Positions 17,595-26,747 of a stretch of 64,000 nt of DNA are shown here, one piece after another (position 1 is the first letter of the stretch; each line of letters starts with the position of its first letter). Origin of the DNA: Aurantimonas coralicida DSM 14790. GTDB lineage: Bacteria; Pseudomonadota; Alphaproteobacteria; Rhizobiales; Rhizobiaceae. A program made the translations under genes and the position numbers. The stretch covers positions 124,001 to 188,000 of the forward strand of contig NZ_ATXK01000006.1 in NCBI RefSeq assembly GCF_000421645.1. Reading direction: 5' to 3'. Below the pieces are notes generated by a model that had not been told where the DNA came from, ran no database searches, and saw only the letters and a program-made list of their open reading frames with translations.

Positions 17595-18953
17595 TCAGCA
17601 TTCCTTGGCGTCGTAGGGACCGAGCTCGCCGCCGAAGATCGACGCGTCGTAGGTCACGTCGTCGCGCGGCACGACCTTGACGATCTCCATCAGGTCGAAC
17701 TGGTTGGTCGGCTCCTGCTTGCCGCGCACCACCAGCACGTCCTTGAAGCACTGGTGGTCCTCGGCGCGGTAGAGCGTCGGGCCATTGCCCATGCCGTCGA
17801 ACTCGAAGCCTTCCAGCGCCTTGATCAGCTCCGGCGGATAGAAGGTGCCGGCGGTCTCGGCGGCGTTGGCGTAGAGCAGCGTCTGGACGTAGCAGGTGTG
17901 GGCGGCCTGCGACGGCGGGCTGCCGTATTCCTCGCCGAAGGACTTCGAGAACGCCTTGGTGGCGGCGTTGTCGAGCTTCCAGTCCCAGTTGGCGGTGCCC
18001 AGGATGCCCTTCACGGCCTCGCCCGCACCCTGTGCCATCAGCTCGGAGAACAGCGGCACGACGATCTGGAAGTCCTTGCCGTTGACCTGCTTGGAGCGCA
18101 TGTCGAACTGGGTGACGGCCTGGCGCAGCGAATTGACCATGTCGCCGCCGTAATGGTTCAGGATCAGGACGTCGGCGCCCGAATTCAGGACCGGCGTCAG
18201 ATACTGCGAGAAGTCGCCGGCGCCGAGCGGGGTGCGAACGGCCTCCACCGTCTCCCAGCCCAGCCCTTCGGTGGCGTTCTTGATCGACTCTTCCTGGGTC
18301 CAGCCCCAGGTGTAGTCGGCGGTCAGATGGTAGGCGCGGCGGTCCTTGCCATATTCCTCGGCGAGGATCGGGCCGAGCGCCTGGCCGGACATGTAGGCGT
18401 TGAAGAAGTGGCGGAAGCCGTAGCGCCGCTTGTCCTTGCCGGTGGTGTCGTTGGAGTGGGTCAGGCCGGCCATGAACATCACGCCCATGTCCTGGCAGAG
18501 CGACTGCACCGCAACGGCGACGCCCGAGGACGAGCCGCCGGAGATCATGATCGCCTTGTCGGCCTCGATCATGCGCTTGGCCGAGGCGCGGGCCGCGTCG
18601 GACTTGGTCTGGGTGTCGCCGGTCACGAACGCGACCTTCTTGCCCAGGATGCCGTTGCCCTTGAGGTTGGACGGCTGCATCGTCGACAACATGCCGCCGT
18701 CGCCTTCGCCGTTCAGGTGCTTGACCGCCAGCTGGAAGGCGCGCAGCTCGTCGGCGCCTTCATCCGCATACGGACCGGACTGCGGCACGTTGAAGCCGAG
18801 CGTCACGGTGCCACCGGACGGGTTGTTGCAGAATGCCTGATCCTGCGCCCAGGCCCCGCGCGTGAAGACATGCGGCATGGCGAGACCGGCCGTGATGCCG
18901 GCGCCGGTCGTCAGCAGTCGACGACGGGTCCATCCGTCCTTGTAAAATGCCAT
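17595..18953 (-). CDS. livK: Branched-chain amino-acid-type ABC transporter substrate-binding protein LivK (Tat-exported)
   Basis: 452-residue periplasmic binding protein of the Leu/Ile/Val-binding class. The N-terminus WTRRRLLTTGAGITAGLAM is a twin-arginine signal, cut about residue 36 (AWAQ). The mature part has the two-lobed fold pieces VTLGFNVPQSGPYADEG and SGGSSSGVAVAVQSL. The start ATG at 18953 has GGGAGGTGA upstream. It is long for LivK (usually 370-400), with an insert around the metal-like TADYTWGWTQEES segment. Substrate is inferred to be leucine or a related branched acid because it diverges from the leucine degradation genes; amides or urea remain possible. Confidence 0.88.
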   Translation of the reverse strand: MAFYKDGWTRRRLLTTGAGITAGLAMPHVFTRGAWAQDQAFCNNPSGGTVTLGFNVPQSGPYADEGADELRAFQLAVKHLNGEGDGGMLSTMQPSNLKGNGILGKKVAFVTGDTQTKSDAARASAKRMIEADKAIMISGGSSSGVAVAVQSLCQDMGVMFMAGLTHSNDTTGKDKRRYGFRHFFNAYMSGQALGPILAEEYGKDRRAYHLTADYTWGWTQEESIKNATEGLGWETVEAVRTPLGAGDFSQYLTPVLNSGADVLILNHYGGDMVNSLRQAVTQFDMRSKQVNGKDFQIVVPLFSELMAQGAGEAVKGILGTANWDWKLDNAATKAFSKSFGEEYGSPPSQAAHTCYVQTLLYANAAETAGTFYPPELIKALEGFEFDGMGNGPTLYRAEDHQCFKDVLVVRGKQEPTNQFDLMEIVKVVPRDDVTYDASIFGGELGPYDAKEC

Positions 18954-19386
18954 TGGTCACCTCCCGATTATCCCATTCCGGCCGTAGCGGCAGACAGCAC
19001 GACATGTCGATCGTCCGCCCCAGATCCCGCCGGATGACGCGCATCGTCCACGAGTCCGCGGTTTTCGACTATAGTACTTTCGGATGAACCGGCTTCGACG
19101 TCTGTCCTATATTGTCCCTCCGTGCGATAATGCAGCGCAATATTGCAATGCAGCAATATCAATCTGCACCACGACTGGCCGGTTGCTGGCGGGGCGCGAG
19201 CCGGCGTCGGGCCGGGCCCGCCGGATGACGCATGGCGGTCGCTGCGACCGGCTGGCGAGTTGACCTTCGCACGGGGAGGGGAGACCTTCGCCGCCAATGC
19301 CGGCAGCCGGGATGAGATCGGCACGATTCGCGGTCGATCCCGAACGCCCGTCCTCAGGACGGTCGGGGTCAGGGAGGAACAGGACG
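18954..19386. promoter_or_regulatory. Divergent livK / isovaleryl-CoA dehydrogenase control region
   Basis: 433 bases with no convincing gene. The part at about 19060-19165 is markedly AT-richer than its surroundings and carries several symmetric elements, including ACTATAGT and the strong dyad annotated at 19131-19152. Both operons must start here, which would let uptake and degradation of leucine-derived compounds be switched together. No regulator gene lies nearby. Confidence 0.6.
19131..19152. promoter_or_regulatory. 22-bp dyad, probable operator for liv and liu operons
   Basis: A perfect palindrome GCAATATTGC (19137-19146) is flanked on each side, two bases away, by TGCA. A partly repeated copy (ATGCAGCAATAT) follows immediately. 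The nested symmetry in an AT-rich divergent promoter region is what a dimeric repressor or activator site looks like. The cognate protein is unknown. Confidence 0.6.
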
Positions 19387-20550
19387 ATGTTCGACAAGAG
19401 CATGAATTTCGCGCTTGGCGAGGAGATCGACGCGCTGCGCGACATGGTGCGCCGCTTCGCGCAGGAGCGGATCGCCCCCCGCGCGTCGGAGATCGACCGG
19501 ACCAACGAATTCCCCAACGAACTCTGGAAGGAGCTCGGCGCCCTCGGGCTCCTCGGCGTCACGGTGGAGGAGGAATATGGCGGCTCGGCCATGGGCTATC
19601 TCGCCCATTGCGTCGCCATCGAGGAGATCTCCCGCGCCTCGGCCTCGGTGGGCCTGTCCTACGGCGCCCATTCCAATCTCTGCGTCAACCAAATCCGGCG
19701 CAACGGCACTGCCGAGCAGAAGGCGAAATATCTGCCGAAGCTCGTCTCGGGCGAGCATGTCGGATCGCTCGCCATGTCGGAATCCGGCGCCGGCTCGGAC
19801 GTTGTCGGCATGAAGCTGCGGGCCGACAAGCGCAACGACCGCTTCGTCCTCAACGGCACCAAGATGTGGATCACCAACGGTCCCGACGCCTCGACCCTGA
19901 TCGTCTACGCCAAGACCGATCCGGATGCCGGCCCGCGCGGCATCACCGCCTTCCTGATCGAGAAGGACATGGCCGGCTTCTCGACCGCCCAGAAGCTCGA
20001 CAAGCTCGGCATGCGCGGCTCCAACACCTGCGAACTGGTGTTCCAGGATTGCGAGGTGCCCTACGAGAACATCCTCGGCGAGGAGGGCGGCGGCGCAAAG
20101 GTGCTGATGAGCGGCCTCGACTACGAGCGCGTGGTGCTCTCCGCCGGCCCCCTCGGCATCATGGCCGCCTGCCTCGACGTCGTCGTGCCCTATGTCCACG
20201 AGCGCGAGCAGTTCGGCCAGCCGATCGGCGAGTTCCAGCTGATGCAGGGCAAGCTCGCCGACATGTATGTCACGATGAATGCCTGCCGGGCCTATGTCTA
20301 CGCGGTAGCGGCGGCCTGCGATCGTGGCGAGACCAGCCGCAAGGACGCCGCCGGTTGCATCCTCTATGCCGCCGAGAAGGCGACCCAGATGGCGCTGGAG
20401 GCAATCCAGGCGCTGGGCGGCAACGGCTATATCAACGACTATCCGACCGGCCGGCTGCTGCGCGACGCCAAGCTCTACGAGATCGGCGCCGGCACGTCGG
20501 AGATCCGCCGCATGCTGATCGGCCGCGAACTGTTCCGGGAGACCGCGTAG
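19387..20550 (+). CDS. liuA: Isovaleryl-CoA dehydrogenase
   Basis: 387 residues, the family length. FAD/substrate motifs SESGAGSDV and [10 protein letters not shown] are present, as is [17 protein letters not shown], where Glu247 is at the position of the catalytic base that distinguishes isovaleryl-CoA dehydrogenase from short-chain relatives. [13 protein letters not shown] and the final [17 protein letters not shown] are standard acyl-CoA dehydrogenase ends. The ATG at 19387 follows GGGAGGAACAGGACG. It oxidises isovaleryl-CoA to 3-methylcrotonyl-CoA and passes electrons to ETF. First gene of the liu operon. Confidence 0.95.
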   Translation: MFDKSMNFALGEEIDALRDMVRRFAQERIAPRASEIDRTNEFPNELWKELGALGLLGVTVEEEYGGSAMGYLAHCVAIEEISRASASVGLSYGAHSNLCVNQIRRNGTAEQKAKYLPKLVSGEHVGSLAMSESGAGSDVVGMKLRADKRNDRFVLNGTKMWITNGPDASTLIVYAKTDPDAGPRGITAFLIEKDMAGFSTAQKLDKLGMRGSNTCELVFQDCEVPYENILGEEGGGAKVLMSGLDYERVVLSAGPLGIMAACLDVVVPYVHEREQFGQPIGEFQLMQGKLADMYVTMNACRAYVYAVAAACDRGETSRKDAAGCILYAAEKATQMALEAIQALGGNGYINDYPTGRLLRDAKLYEIGAGTSEIRRMLIGRELFRETA

Positions 20551-22158
20551 GTGGCGGTCCTCACCTCGTCCATCTCGCCGCGCTCGGACGCCTTCGCGGC
20601 CAATCGCGAGGCCATGGCCCGGCAGATGCAGGCGGTCGAGGTGGCCGCCGAGGCCGCCATGGCGGGCGGCGGCGACAGGGCCCGCGAGCGGCATCTGTCA
20701 CGCGGCAAGCTGCTGCCGCGCGACCGGGTGGAGGGCCTGCTCGATCCCGGCTCGCCCTTTCTGGAGGTCGGCCTGTTCGCCGCCCACGGGCTCTATGACG
20801 ACGCGGTGCCGGCTGCCGGCATGATCGCCGGCATCGGCCGGGTGGCGGGCCGCGAGGTGATGGTGCTCGCCAACGACGCCACGGTGAAGGGCGGGACCTA
20901 CTTTCCCACCACGGTGAAGAAGCATCTCAGGGCCCAGGAGATCGCCGAGCAGAACGGCCTGCCCTGCGTCTATCTGGTCGATTCCGGCGGCGCCAATCTG
21001 CCGAACCAGGACGAGGTCTTCCCGGATCGCGACCATTTCGGCCGCATCTTCTACAATCAGGCGCAGATGTCCGCGAAGGGCATTCCTCAGATCGCCGTCG
21101 TCATGGGCTCCTGCACCGCCGGCGGCGCCTATGTGCCGGCGATGAGCGACGAGACCATCATCGTGCGCAACCAGGGCACGATCTTTCTCGCCGGCCCGCC
21201 GCTGGTGAAGGCGGCCACGGGCGAGGTGGTCTCGGCCGAGGATCTGGGCGGCGGCGACGTTCATACGCGGCTGTCCGGCGTCGCCGACCATCTGGCCAAC
21301 GACGATCTCCACGCGCTGGAACTCGCCCGCCGCGCCGTCGCCAATCTGAACCGGCCGAAGCCGTTCACGGTGGAACTGCAGGCGCCCGAGGCGCCGGCCT
21401 ACGATCCGGACGAACTGCTCGGCATCGTGCCGGCCGATCCGAAGACGCCCTACGACGTGCGCGAGGCCATCGCCCGCATCGTCGACGGCTCGCGCTTCGA
21501 CGAGTTCAAGGCGCGCTACGGGCCGACGCTGGTCTGCGGCTTCGCCCATGTCTGCGGCATCCCGGTCGGCATCGTTGCCAACAACGGCGTGCTCTTCGCC
21601 GAGAGCGCCGTGAAGGGTGCGCATTTCGTCGAGCTCTGCTCGCAGCGCAGGATCCCGCTGGTCTTCCTGCAGAACATCACCGGCTTCATGGTCGGCCGCG
21701 CCTATGAGGCCGGCGGCATCGCCAAGCATGGCGCCAAGCTGGTCACCGCCGTGGCCACCACTTCGGTGCCCAAGGTGACCATGCTGATCGGCGGCTCCTA
21801 TGGCGCCGGCAATTACGGCATGTGCGGGCGGGCCTACAGCCCACGTTTCCTGTGGACCTGGCCGAACAGCCGCATCGCCGTGATGGGCGGCGAGCAGGCG
21901 GCCGGCGTGCTGGCGACGGTGAAACGCGACGGCATCGAGCGGCACGGCGGCGAATGGTCGGCCGAGGAGGAAGCCGAGTTCAAGCGCCCGACGATCGAGA
22001 TGTTCGAGCGCCAGAGCCATCCGCTCTACGCTTCCGCACGCCTCTGGGACGACGGCATCGTCAATCCTGCCAGGACCCGCGAGATCCTGGCCCTGTCGCT
22101 CTCGGCCTCGCTGAACGTGCCGATCCCGGAGACCCGGTTCGGCCTGTTCCGGATGTGA
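20551..22158 (+). CDS. liuB: 3-methylcrotonyl-CoA carboxylase carboxyltransferase (beta) subunit
   Basis: 535 residues. It starts with GTG directly after the liuA stop codon (TAG-GTG), so the two are translationally coupled. The carboxyltransferase N- and C-lobes are complete: [32 protein letters not shown] and [23 protein letters not shown] are characteristic of the methylcrotonyl-CoA type rather than propionyl-CoA. With LiuD it carboxylates 3-methylcrotonyl-CoA to 3-methylglutaconyl-CoA in the cytoplasm. Confidence 0.96.
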   Translation: MAVLTSSISPRSDAFAANREAMARQMQAVEVAAEAAMAGGGDRARERHLSRGKLLPRDRVEGLLDPGSPFLEVGLFAAHGLYDDAVPAAGMIAGIGRVAGREVMVLANDATVKGGTYFPTTVKKHLRAQEIAEQNGLPCVYLVDSGGANLPNQDEVFPDRDHFGRIFYNQAQMSAKGIPQIAVVMGSCTAGGAYVPAMSDETIIVRNQGTIFLAGPPLVKAATGEVVSAEDLGGGDVHTRLSGVADHLANDDLHALELARRAVANLNRPKPFTVELQAPEAPAYDPDELLGIVPADPKTPYDVREAIARIVDGSRFDEFKARYGPTLVCGFAHVCGIPVGIVANNGVLFAESAVKGAHFVELCSQRRIPLVFLQNITGFMVGRAYEAGGIAKHGAKLVTAVATTSVPKVTMLIGGSYGAGNYGMCGRAYSPRFLWTWPNSRIAVMGGEQAAGVLATVKRDGIERHGGEWSAEEEAEFKRPTIEMFERQSHPLYASARLWDDGIVNPARTREILALSLSASLNVPIPETRFGLFRM

Positions 22159-22177
22159 TCTGACATCGGAAGCGACG

Positions 22178-22345
22178 ATGAAACACCCGGTCATTCTGCA
22201 GCTCGACGAGACGATGCTCGAAAGCCTCGGTGTGGGTGCCGGGCGGAATCGTCTCTCTGTGGAAATGGCATTCGGCGCTAACTTGGCTGACGCGGCGGCG
22301 CGCGCACTGAATAATAGCTGGTCCAATCTGCCGGAGATCGCATGA
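22178..22345 (+). CDS. Small hypothetical protein (55 aa) coupled to liuD
   Basis: An ATG at 22178 with GGAAG upstream opens 55 codons that end at 22345; the liuD ATG at 22342 overlaps the stop (ATGA). The protein starts MKHPVILQLDETMLESLGV and ends SWSNLPEIA, with an amphipathic, acidic-start character and no membrane segment. I do not recognise a family. The base composition is lower in GC than the neighbours. It could be a genuine small protein, or a leader frame that delivers ribosomes to liuD. The 183-bp gap between liuB and liuD is otherwise unexplained in an operon with overlapping genes. Confidence 0.5.
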   Translation: MKHPVILQLDETMLESLGVGAGRNRLSVEMAFGANLADAAARALNNSWSNLPEIA

Positions 22346-24360
22346 TGCCTGCACCAATCCGATCTCTCCTCATCGCCAATCGTGGTGAAATCGCCTGCCG
22401 GGTGATCCGCACGGCGAAGCGGCTTGGCATCCGTACCGTCGCTGTGTTCTCCGACGCCGATCGCGATGCGATGCATGTCGCCATGGCCGACGAGGCGGTG
22501 CGGATCGGCCCCGCGGCGGTGGCCGACAGCTATCTGCGCGGTGACCGGATCATCGAAGCCGCCCGCCGCACCGGCGCGGACGCCATTCACCCGGGCTATG
22601 GTTTCCTGTCCGAGAACCCGGATTTCGTCGACGCCGTCACGGCGGCGGAGCTGATCTTCGTCGGTCCGTCGGCTTCGGCGATCCGGGCTATGGGCCTGAA
22701 GGATGCCGCCAAGCGGCTGATGCACGAGGCCGGCGTTCCGGTGGTGCCCGGCTATCACGGCGACGAGCAGGACCCCGAGTTTCTGGCCGGCGAGGCCGAC
22801 CGGATCGGCTATCCGGTGCTGATCAAGGCGCGCGCCGGCGGCGGCGGCAAGGGCATGCGCCGGGTCGACGATCCGGTGGAGTTCCGCGCCGCGCTGGAGG
22901 GGGCGAGGCGGGAAGGGGAGGCGTCCTTCGGCGATCCCCACTGCCTGATCGAGAAATATGTCGAGAAGCCGCGGCATATCGAGATCCAGGTCTTTGGCGA
23001 CAGCCACGGAAACGCGGTGCATCTCTTCGAGCGCGACTGTTCGCTGCAGCGGCGCCACCAGAAGGTGATCGAGGAAGCCCCGGCGCCGGGCATGCCGGAC
23101 GAGATGCGCGCCGCCATGGGCGAGGCGGCGGTCACGGCGGCCAAGGCGATCGGTTATGCCGGCGCCGGCACGATCGAGTTCATTGTCGACGCGTCCGACG
23201 GGCTGCGGCCGGACCGGTTCTGGTTCATGGAGATGAACACCCGCCTGCAGGTCGAGCATCCGGTCACCGAGGCGATCACCGGGCTGGATCTGGTCGAGCT
23301 GCAATTGCGCGTCGCCTCCGGCGAGCCGTTGCCCTTCGCCCAGTCCGATCTGGCGATCGACGGCCACGCCTTCGAGGGGCGGATCTATGCCGAGGATGCG
23401 GCGCGCGGCTTCCTGCCGGCGACCGGCACGCTGACCCATCTGCGGTTTCCGGCGACCGGCGCCCGCATCGATACGGGAGTGCGGGAAGGCGACCGGATCA
23501 CTCCGCATTACGACCCGATGATCGCCAAGTTGATCGTCCACGGGCCCGACCGCGCCAGTGCCCTGGGGCTGCTGCGCGCCGCGCTGGCCGAAACCCGCAT
23601 TGCCGGGTCGGTGACCAATGTCGCCTTCCTGTCGCGGCTGGCAAGCCATGCGGGTTTCGCCGCCGGCGACGTCGACACCGGCCTGATCGGCCGCGACCAG
23701 GAGGCGCTGACCGCGCCGGAAGGCCGCTCCACCGAAGCCGCGGCAATCGCCGCGCTGGCGCAGCTCGGCCATGTCCCGGCAGCCGGCGACGAGTCAGGCG
23801 ATCGGGACGCCGATCCCTGGGCACGCCTGCGCGGCTTTCGCGCCTGGGGCGTTGCCCGGCAGGCCGCGCGCTTCGAAGGCGAGGGGAACACCCGCCGTGA
23901 CCTCATCGTCTCCGATCTCGGCAGGGGTCGCTTCTCGGTCGCAGCCGAGGGGGAGGCTTTGGAGCTGGTGCTGGCCGAATCTCCCGGCGGCGACACGATC
24001 CGCATCGAGGCCGATGGCCGCGTCTTCGGCGCCGCAATTTCCCGTGAGCCCGACGCATTGACCGTCTTCCTCAACGGGGCGGCCCATCGTTTCGCCGATT
24101 ACAGCGCCATGGCCCATGCCGACGAGGGCGCCGGCGGCGACCGCGTCGCCGCCCCGATGCCGGGTCTGGTCAAGCTGGTGGCCGTGAAGGCCGGCGCCAT
24201 GGTGACGAAGGGCGAGGCGCTGATCGTGCTCGAGGCCATGAAGATGGAGCACACGCTGAAGAGCCCGCGCGACGGCAAGGTCGCCGAACTGCTGGTGGCC
24301 GAGGGCGATCAGGTCGAGGATGGCGCGCTGCTTCTGGCGCTGGAACCGGAGGCCGGATGA
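22342..24360 (+). CDS. liuD: 3-methylcrotonyl-CoA carboxylase biotin-carboxylase (alpha) subunit
   Basis: 672 residues. The biotin carboxylase domain (about 5-450) has the ATP-grasp glycine loop KARAGGGGKGMR, ERDCSLQRRHQKVIEEAPAP and EMNTRLQVEHPVTE. The C-terminal carrier domain ends the protein, with the biotinylated Lys634 in EAMKMEH. It carries out the ATP-dependent carboxylation of biotin that LiuB transfers. The ATG at 22342 overlaps a small upstream reading frame; the downstream GST gene overlaps the stop. BirA, encoded at the end of the window, should biotinylate it. Confidence 0.96.
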   Translation: MMPAPIRSLLIANRGEIACRVIRTAKRLGIRTVAVFSDADRDAMHVAMADEAVRIGPAAVADSYLRGDRIIEAARRTGADAIHPGYGFLSENPDFVDAVTAAELIFVGPSASAIRAMGLKDAAKRLMHEAGVPVVPGYHGDEQDPEFLAGEADRIGYPVLIKARAGGGGKGMRRVDDPVEFRAALEGARREGEASFGDPHCLIEKYVEKPRHIEIQVFGDSHGNAVHLFERDCSLQRRHQKVIEEAPAPGMPDEMRAAMGEAAVTAAKAIGYAGAGTIEFIVDASDGLRPDRFWFMEMNTRLQVEHPVTEAITGLDLVELQLRVASGEPLPFAQSDLAIDGHAFEGRIYAEDAARGFLPATGTLTHLRFPATGARIDTGVREGDRITPHYDPMIAKLIVHGPDRASALGLLRAALAETRIAGSVTNVAFLSRLASHAGFAAGDVDTGLIGRDQEALTAPEGRSTEAAAIAALAQLGHVPAAGDESGDRDADPWARLRGFRAWGVARQAARFEGEGNTRRDLIVSDLGRGRFSVAAEGEALELVLAESPGGDTIRIEADGRVFGAAISREPDALTVFLNGAAHRFADYSAMAHADEGAGGDRVAAPMPGLVKLVAVKAGAMVTKGEALIVLEAMKMEHTLKSPRDGKVAELLVAEGDQVEDGALLLALEPEAG

Positions 24361-25019
24361 CCCTCACCCTCCACCATTGCCACGAGGCGCGCTCGATGCG
24401 CTCGCTCTGGCTGATCCACGAGCTGGGGCTGGACGCGGACGTGATCGTCCATCCTTTCGGCCGCGAGTTGCGCGATCCCGCCTACCTTGCGGTCCATCCT
24501 TTGGGCCGGGTGCCGGCTCTGATCGACGGGCCGGTGACTTTGTTCGAAAGCGGCGCCATCGCCGAATATCTCTGTGAGACCCATGGCCGCGACTCCGGCC
24601 TTTGGCGGGCGCCCGGCACGCCGGAACGGGCCGAATGGCTGCAATGGCTGCATTATGCCGAGACCGTCTCGGTGCATGTGGCGAGCCTGACCCAGCAGAT
24701 CCTCGTTATCACCGATCCGGCGTTGCAATCGCCGACCCTCGTCAAGCTGGAGACGCGGCGTCTGGAAAAGGCGCTCGGCGTTGTCGCGGACCGGCTGGAG
24801 GGCCGCGACCACCTGCTGGCGTCCGGCTTCTCGGCGGTGGATGTCGGGGTCGGCTACAGCATCCACATCGCGCGGCTGTTCACCGACCTCGCCGCGTTTC
24901 CGCAGGTCGCGGCCTATTATGCGCGTTTGTCCGAGCGGCCGGCCTTCCGTGCCGCGCTGCCGGCCCCGGATGCGGCCCATCGCATCTATACGCGCGAACG
25001 CTATTTTGAGCCGTCATGA
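24357..25019 (+). CDS. Glutathione S-transferase family protein
   Basis: 220 residues. N-terminal thioredoxin-like domain LTLHHCHEARSMRSLWLIHEL has the GST arrangement with a Ser/Arg near the glutathione site, and VPALIDGPVTLFESGAIAEYL contains the cis-Pro and the ESxAI glutathione-binding motif. A helical C-terminal domain follows. ATGA overlaps join it to both liuD before and the HMG-CoA lyase after, so it is co-translated inside the leucine operon. A role in removing reactive enoyl-CoA by-products is possible but not shown. Substrate unknown. Confidence 0.9.
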   Translation: MTLTLHHCHEARSMRSLWLIHELGLDADVIVHPFGRELRDPAYLAVHPLGRVPALIDGPVTLFESGAIAEYLCETHGRDSGLWRAPGTPERAEWLQWLHYAETVSVHVASLTQQILVITDPALQSPTLVKLETRRLEKALGVVADRLEGRDHLLASGFSAVDVGVGYSIHIARLFTDLAAFPQVAAYYARLSERPAFRAALPAPDAAHRIYTRERYFEPS

Positions 25020-25882
25020 CCGACATCACCCTCTTCGAGATGAGCCCGCGCGACGGGCTGCAGAACGAAAAGCGCCTGATCGCCACGGACGACAAGATCC
25101 GGCTCGTCGACCTCCTGTCCGCCTGCGGTTTCGCCAAGATCGAGGTGACCAGCTTCGTTTCGCCGAAATGGGTGCCGCAACTGGCCGATGCAGCAAGCGT
25201 GCTGGCCGGCATCGCCCGGCGGCCGGGCATCGCCTATACGGCGCTCACGCCCAACCTGCGCGGCTTCGAGGCGGCGCGCGCGGCGAAAGCCGACGAAGTG
25301 GCGATCTTCGGTGCGGCCTCGGAGAGCTTCAGCCGCAAGAACATCAATTGTTCGATCGCCGAGAGCCTCGAACGGTTCCGCCCGGTGGCGGAGGCGGCGA
25401 GGGCCGCGGGGGTACCGGTGCGCGGCTATGTCTCCTGTGTCACCGACTGCCCCTATGAGGGACCGGTTGCACCGGGCGCAGTGGCCGCCGTTACCGAGGC
25501 GCTGCTCGCCATGGGTTGCTACGAGGTCTCGCTCGGCGACACGATCGGCCATGGCACGCCCGAGACCATCGCCGCGATGCTGACGGCGGTGCTGGACGTC
25601 GCGCCGGCCGGGCGGATCGCCGGGCACTACCACGACACCATCAACCGGGCGCTCGATAACATCGCCGCCAGCCTGGAATTCGGCCTGCGAACCTTCGATG
25701 CCGCCGTCGGCGGACTGGGCGGCTGTCCCTATGCGCCCGGCGCCAAGGGCAATGTCGACACGCTGAAGGTCGACGCGCTGCTGCGGGAGCGCGGCTTCGA
25801 AACCGGGCTGGACCCCGCCGCGCTGGCAGAGGCCGCCGCCTTCGCCCGCACGCTGCGGCCGGCCGAGCCCGCGGACGCCTGA
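25016..25882 (+). CDS. liuE: Hydroxymethylglutaryl-CoA lyase
   Basis: 288 residues, TIM barrel of the DRE-metallolyase class. FEMSPRDGLQNEKR is the metal and substrate entry motif with the Arg-Asp pair, GHYHDT carries the His metal ligands, and GGLGGCPYAPGAKGNVDT contains the catalytic Cys of the family. It cleaves HMG-CoA to acetoacetate and acetyl-CoA, ending leucine degradation. It overlaps the GST gene by four bases and precedes liuC by 33. Confidence 0.95.
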   Translation: MTDITLFEMSPRDGLQNEKRLIATDDKIRLVDLLSACGFAKIEVTSFVSPKWVPQLADAASVLAGIARRPGIAYTALTPNLRGFEAARAAKADEVAIFGAASESFSRKNINCSIAESLERFRPVAEAARAAGVPVRGYVSCVTDCPYEGPVAPGAVAAVTEALLAMGCYEVSLGDTIGHGTPETIAAMLTAVLDVAPAGRIAGHYHDTINRALDNIAASLEFGLRTFDAAVGGLGGCPYAPGAKGNVDTLKVDALLRERGFETGLDPAALAEAAAFARTLRPAEPADA

Positions 25883-25915
25883 TCGCATGACGGCCGGCAG
25901 GGTCGGGGAGACACC

Positions 25916-26698
25916 ATGACCGACACGATCCGCATCGACACCGACGAGAGGGGCGTCGCGACGCTCACCCTGACGCGGTCCGAGCGCCACAACGCCATGG
26001 ATGCGGCGATGATCGGCGAATTGCACGCGGCGGCGCGCCAGCTCGGGGGTGATCCGGCGGTGCGGGTGGTCGTCCTGACCGGCGAAGGGCGCAGCTTTTC
26101 GGCCGGCGCCGATCTGAACTGGATGAAGGCCCAGTTCGCCGCCACCCGCGAGGACCGCATCGCCGAGGCGATGAAACTCGCCGGCATGCTCAGGGCGCTG
26201 AACGAATTGCCCAAACCCCTTATCGGCCGGATCAACGGCCAGGCCTTCGGCGGGGGTCTCGGGCTGATCTCGGTCTGCGACGTCGCCATCGCCAGCGACG
26301 CGGCGCGCTTTGCCTTCACCGAGGCGAAGCTCGGCCTGATCCCGGCGACGATCTCGCCCTACGTCCTGGTCCGCATGGGCGAGGGCCGGGCCCGCCGGGT
26401 CTTCATGTCGGCCCGGCTGTTCGGCGCGGCCGAGGCTGTCGATCTCGGGCTGCTGGCAAAGGCGGTTCCGGCGGACGAGCTGGATACCGCGATTGCAGCC
26501 GAAGTGACGCCCTATCTCGCCTGCTCGCCCGCCGCGGTGGCGGCGTCGAAGGCCCTGGCCCGGTCGCTGGGTCCGGTCATCGACGATGCGACGCTGCAGG
26601 AGACCGCCCGCCGGCTGGCCGACACCTGGGAGACGGCCGATGCCCGTGAGGGCGTCGGCGCCTTTTTCGACAAGCGGGCTGCCGCCTTCGCCGGCTGA
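25916..26698 (+). CDS. liuC: Methylglutaconyl-CoA hydratase (enoyl-CoA hydratase/isomerase family)
   Basis: 260 residues, crotonase fold. GRSFSAGADLNWMK is the oxyanion-hole and CoA loop, and NGQAFGGGLGLISVCDVAIAS the second oxyanion element with the catalytic region; AFTEAKLGLIPATISPYV is typical of AUH/LiuC hydratases. It hydrates 3-methylglutaconyl-CoA to HMG-CoA, the step between LiuBD and LiuE. The assignment rests on its operon. Last gene before a convergent znuA. Confidence 0.93.
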   Translation: MTDTIRIDTDERGVATLTLTRSERHNAMDAAMIGELHAAARQLGGDPAVRVVVLTGEGRSFSAGADLNWMKAQFAATREDRIAEAMKLAGMLRALNELPKPLIGRINGQAFGGGLGLISVCDVAIASDAARFAFTEAKLGLIPATISPYVLVRMGEGRARRVFMSARLFGAAEAVDLGLLAKAVPADELDTAIAAEVTPYLACSPAAVAASKALARSLGPVIDDATLQETARRLADTWETADAREGVGAFFDKRAAAFAG

Positions 26699-26711
26699 CG
26701 ACGTCCGGTCT

Positions 26712-26735
26712 GCGGCCGCCTCGTGGCGCGGCCGC
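26712..26735. terminator. Stem-loop between liuC and znuA
   Basis: Two copies of GCGGCCGC, each self-complementary, are separated by eight bases and can form an 8-bp stem in the 49-bp gap of two convergent genes. There is no clear T-run, so it may be only a weak or Rho-assisted terminator. Confidence 0.45.
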
Positions 26736-26747
26736 GGATTGGTCGGT

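Noticed and set aside
20698-23772. 1024-codon open frame on the minus strand
   Set aside because: It is antisense to liuB and liuD. No domain is recognisable, and both sense genes have full catalytic motifs.
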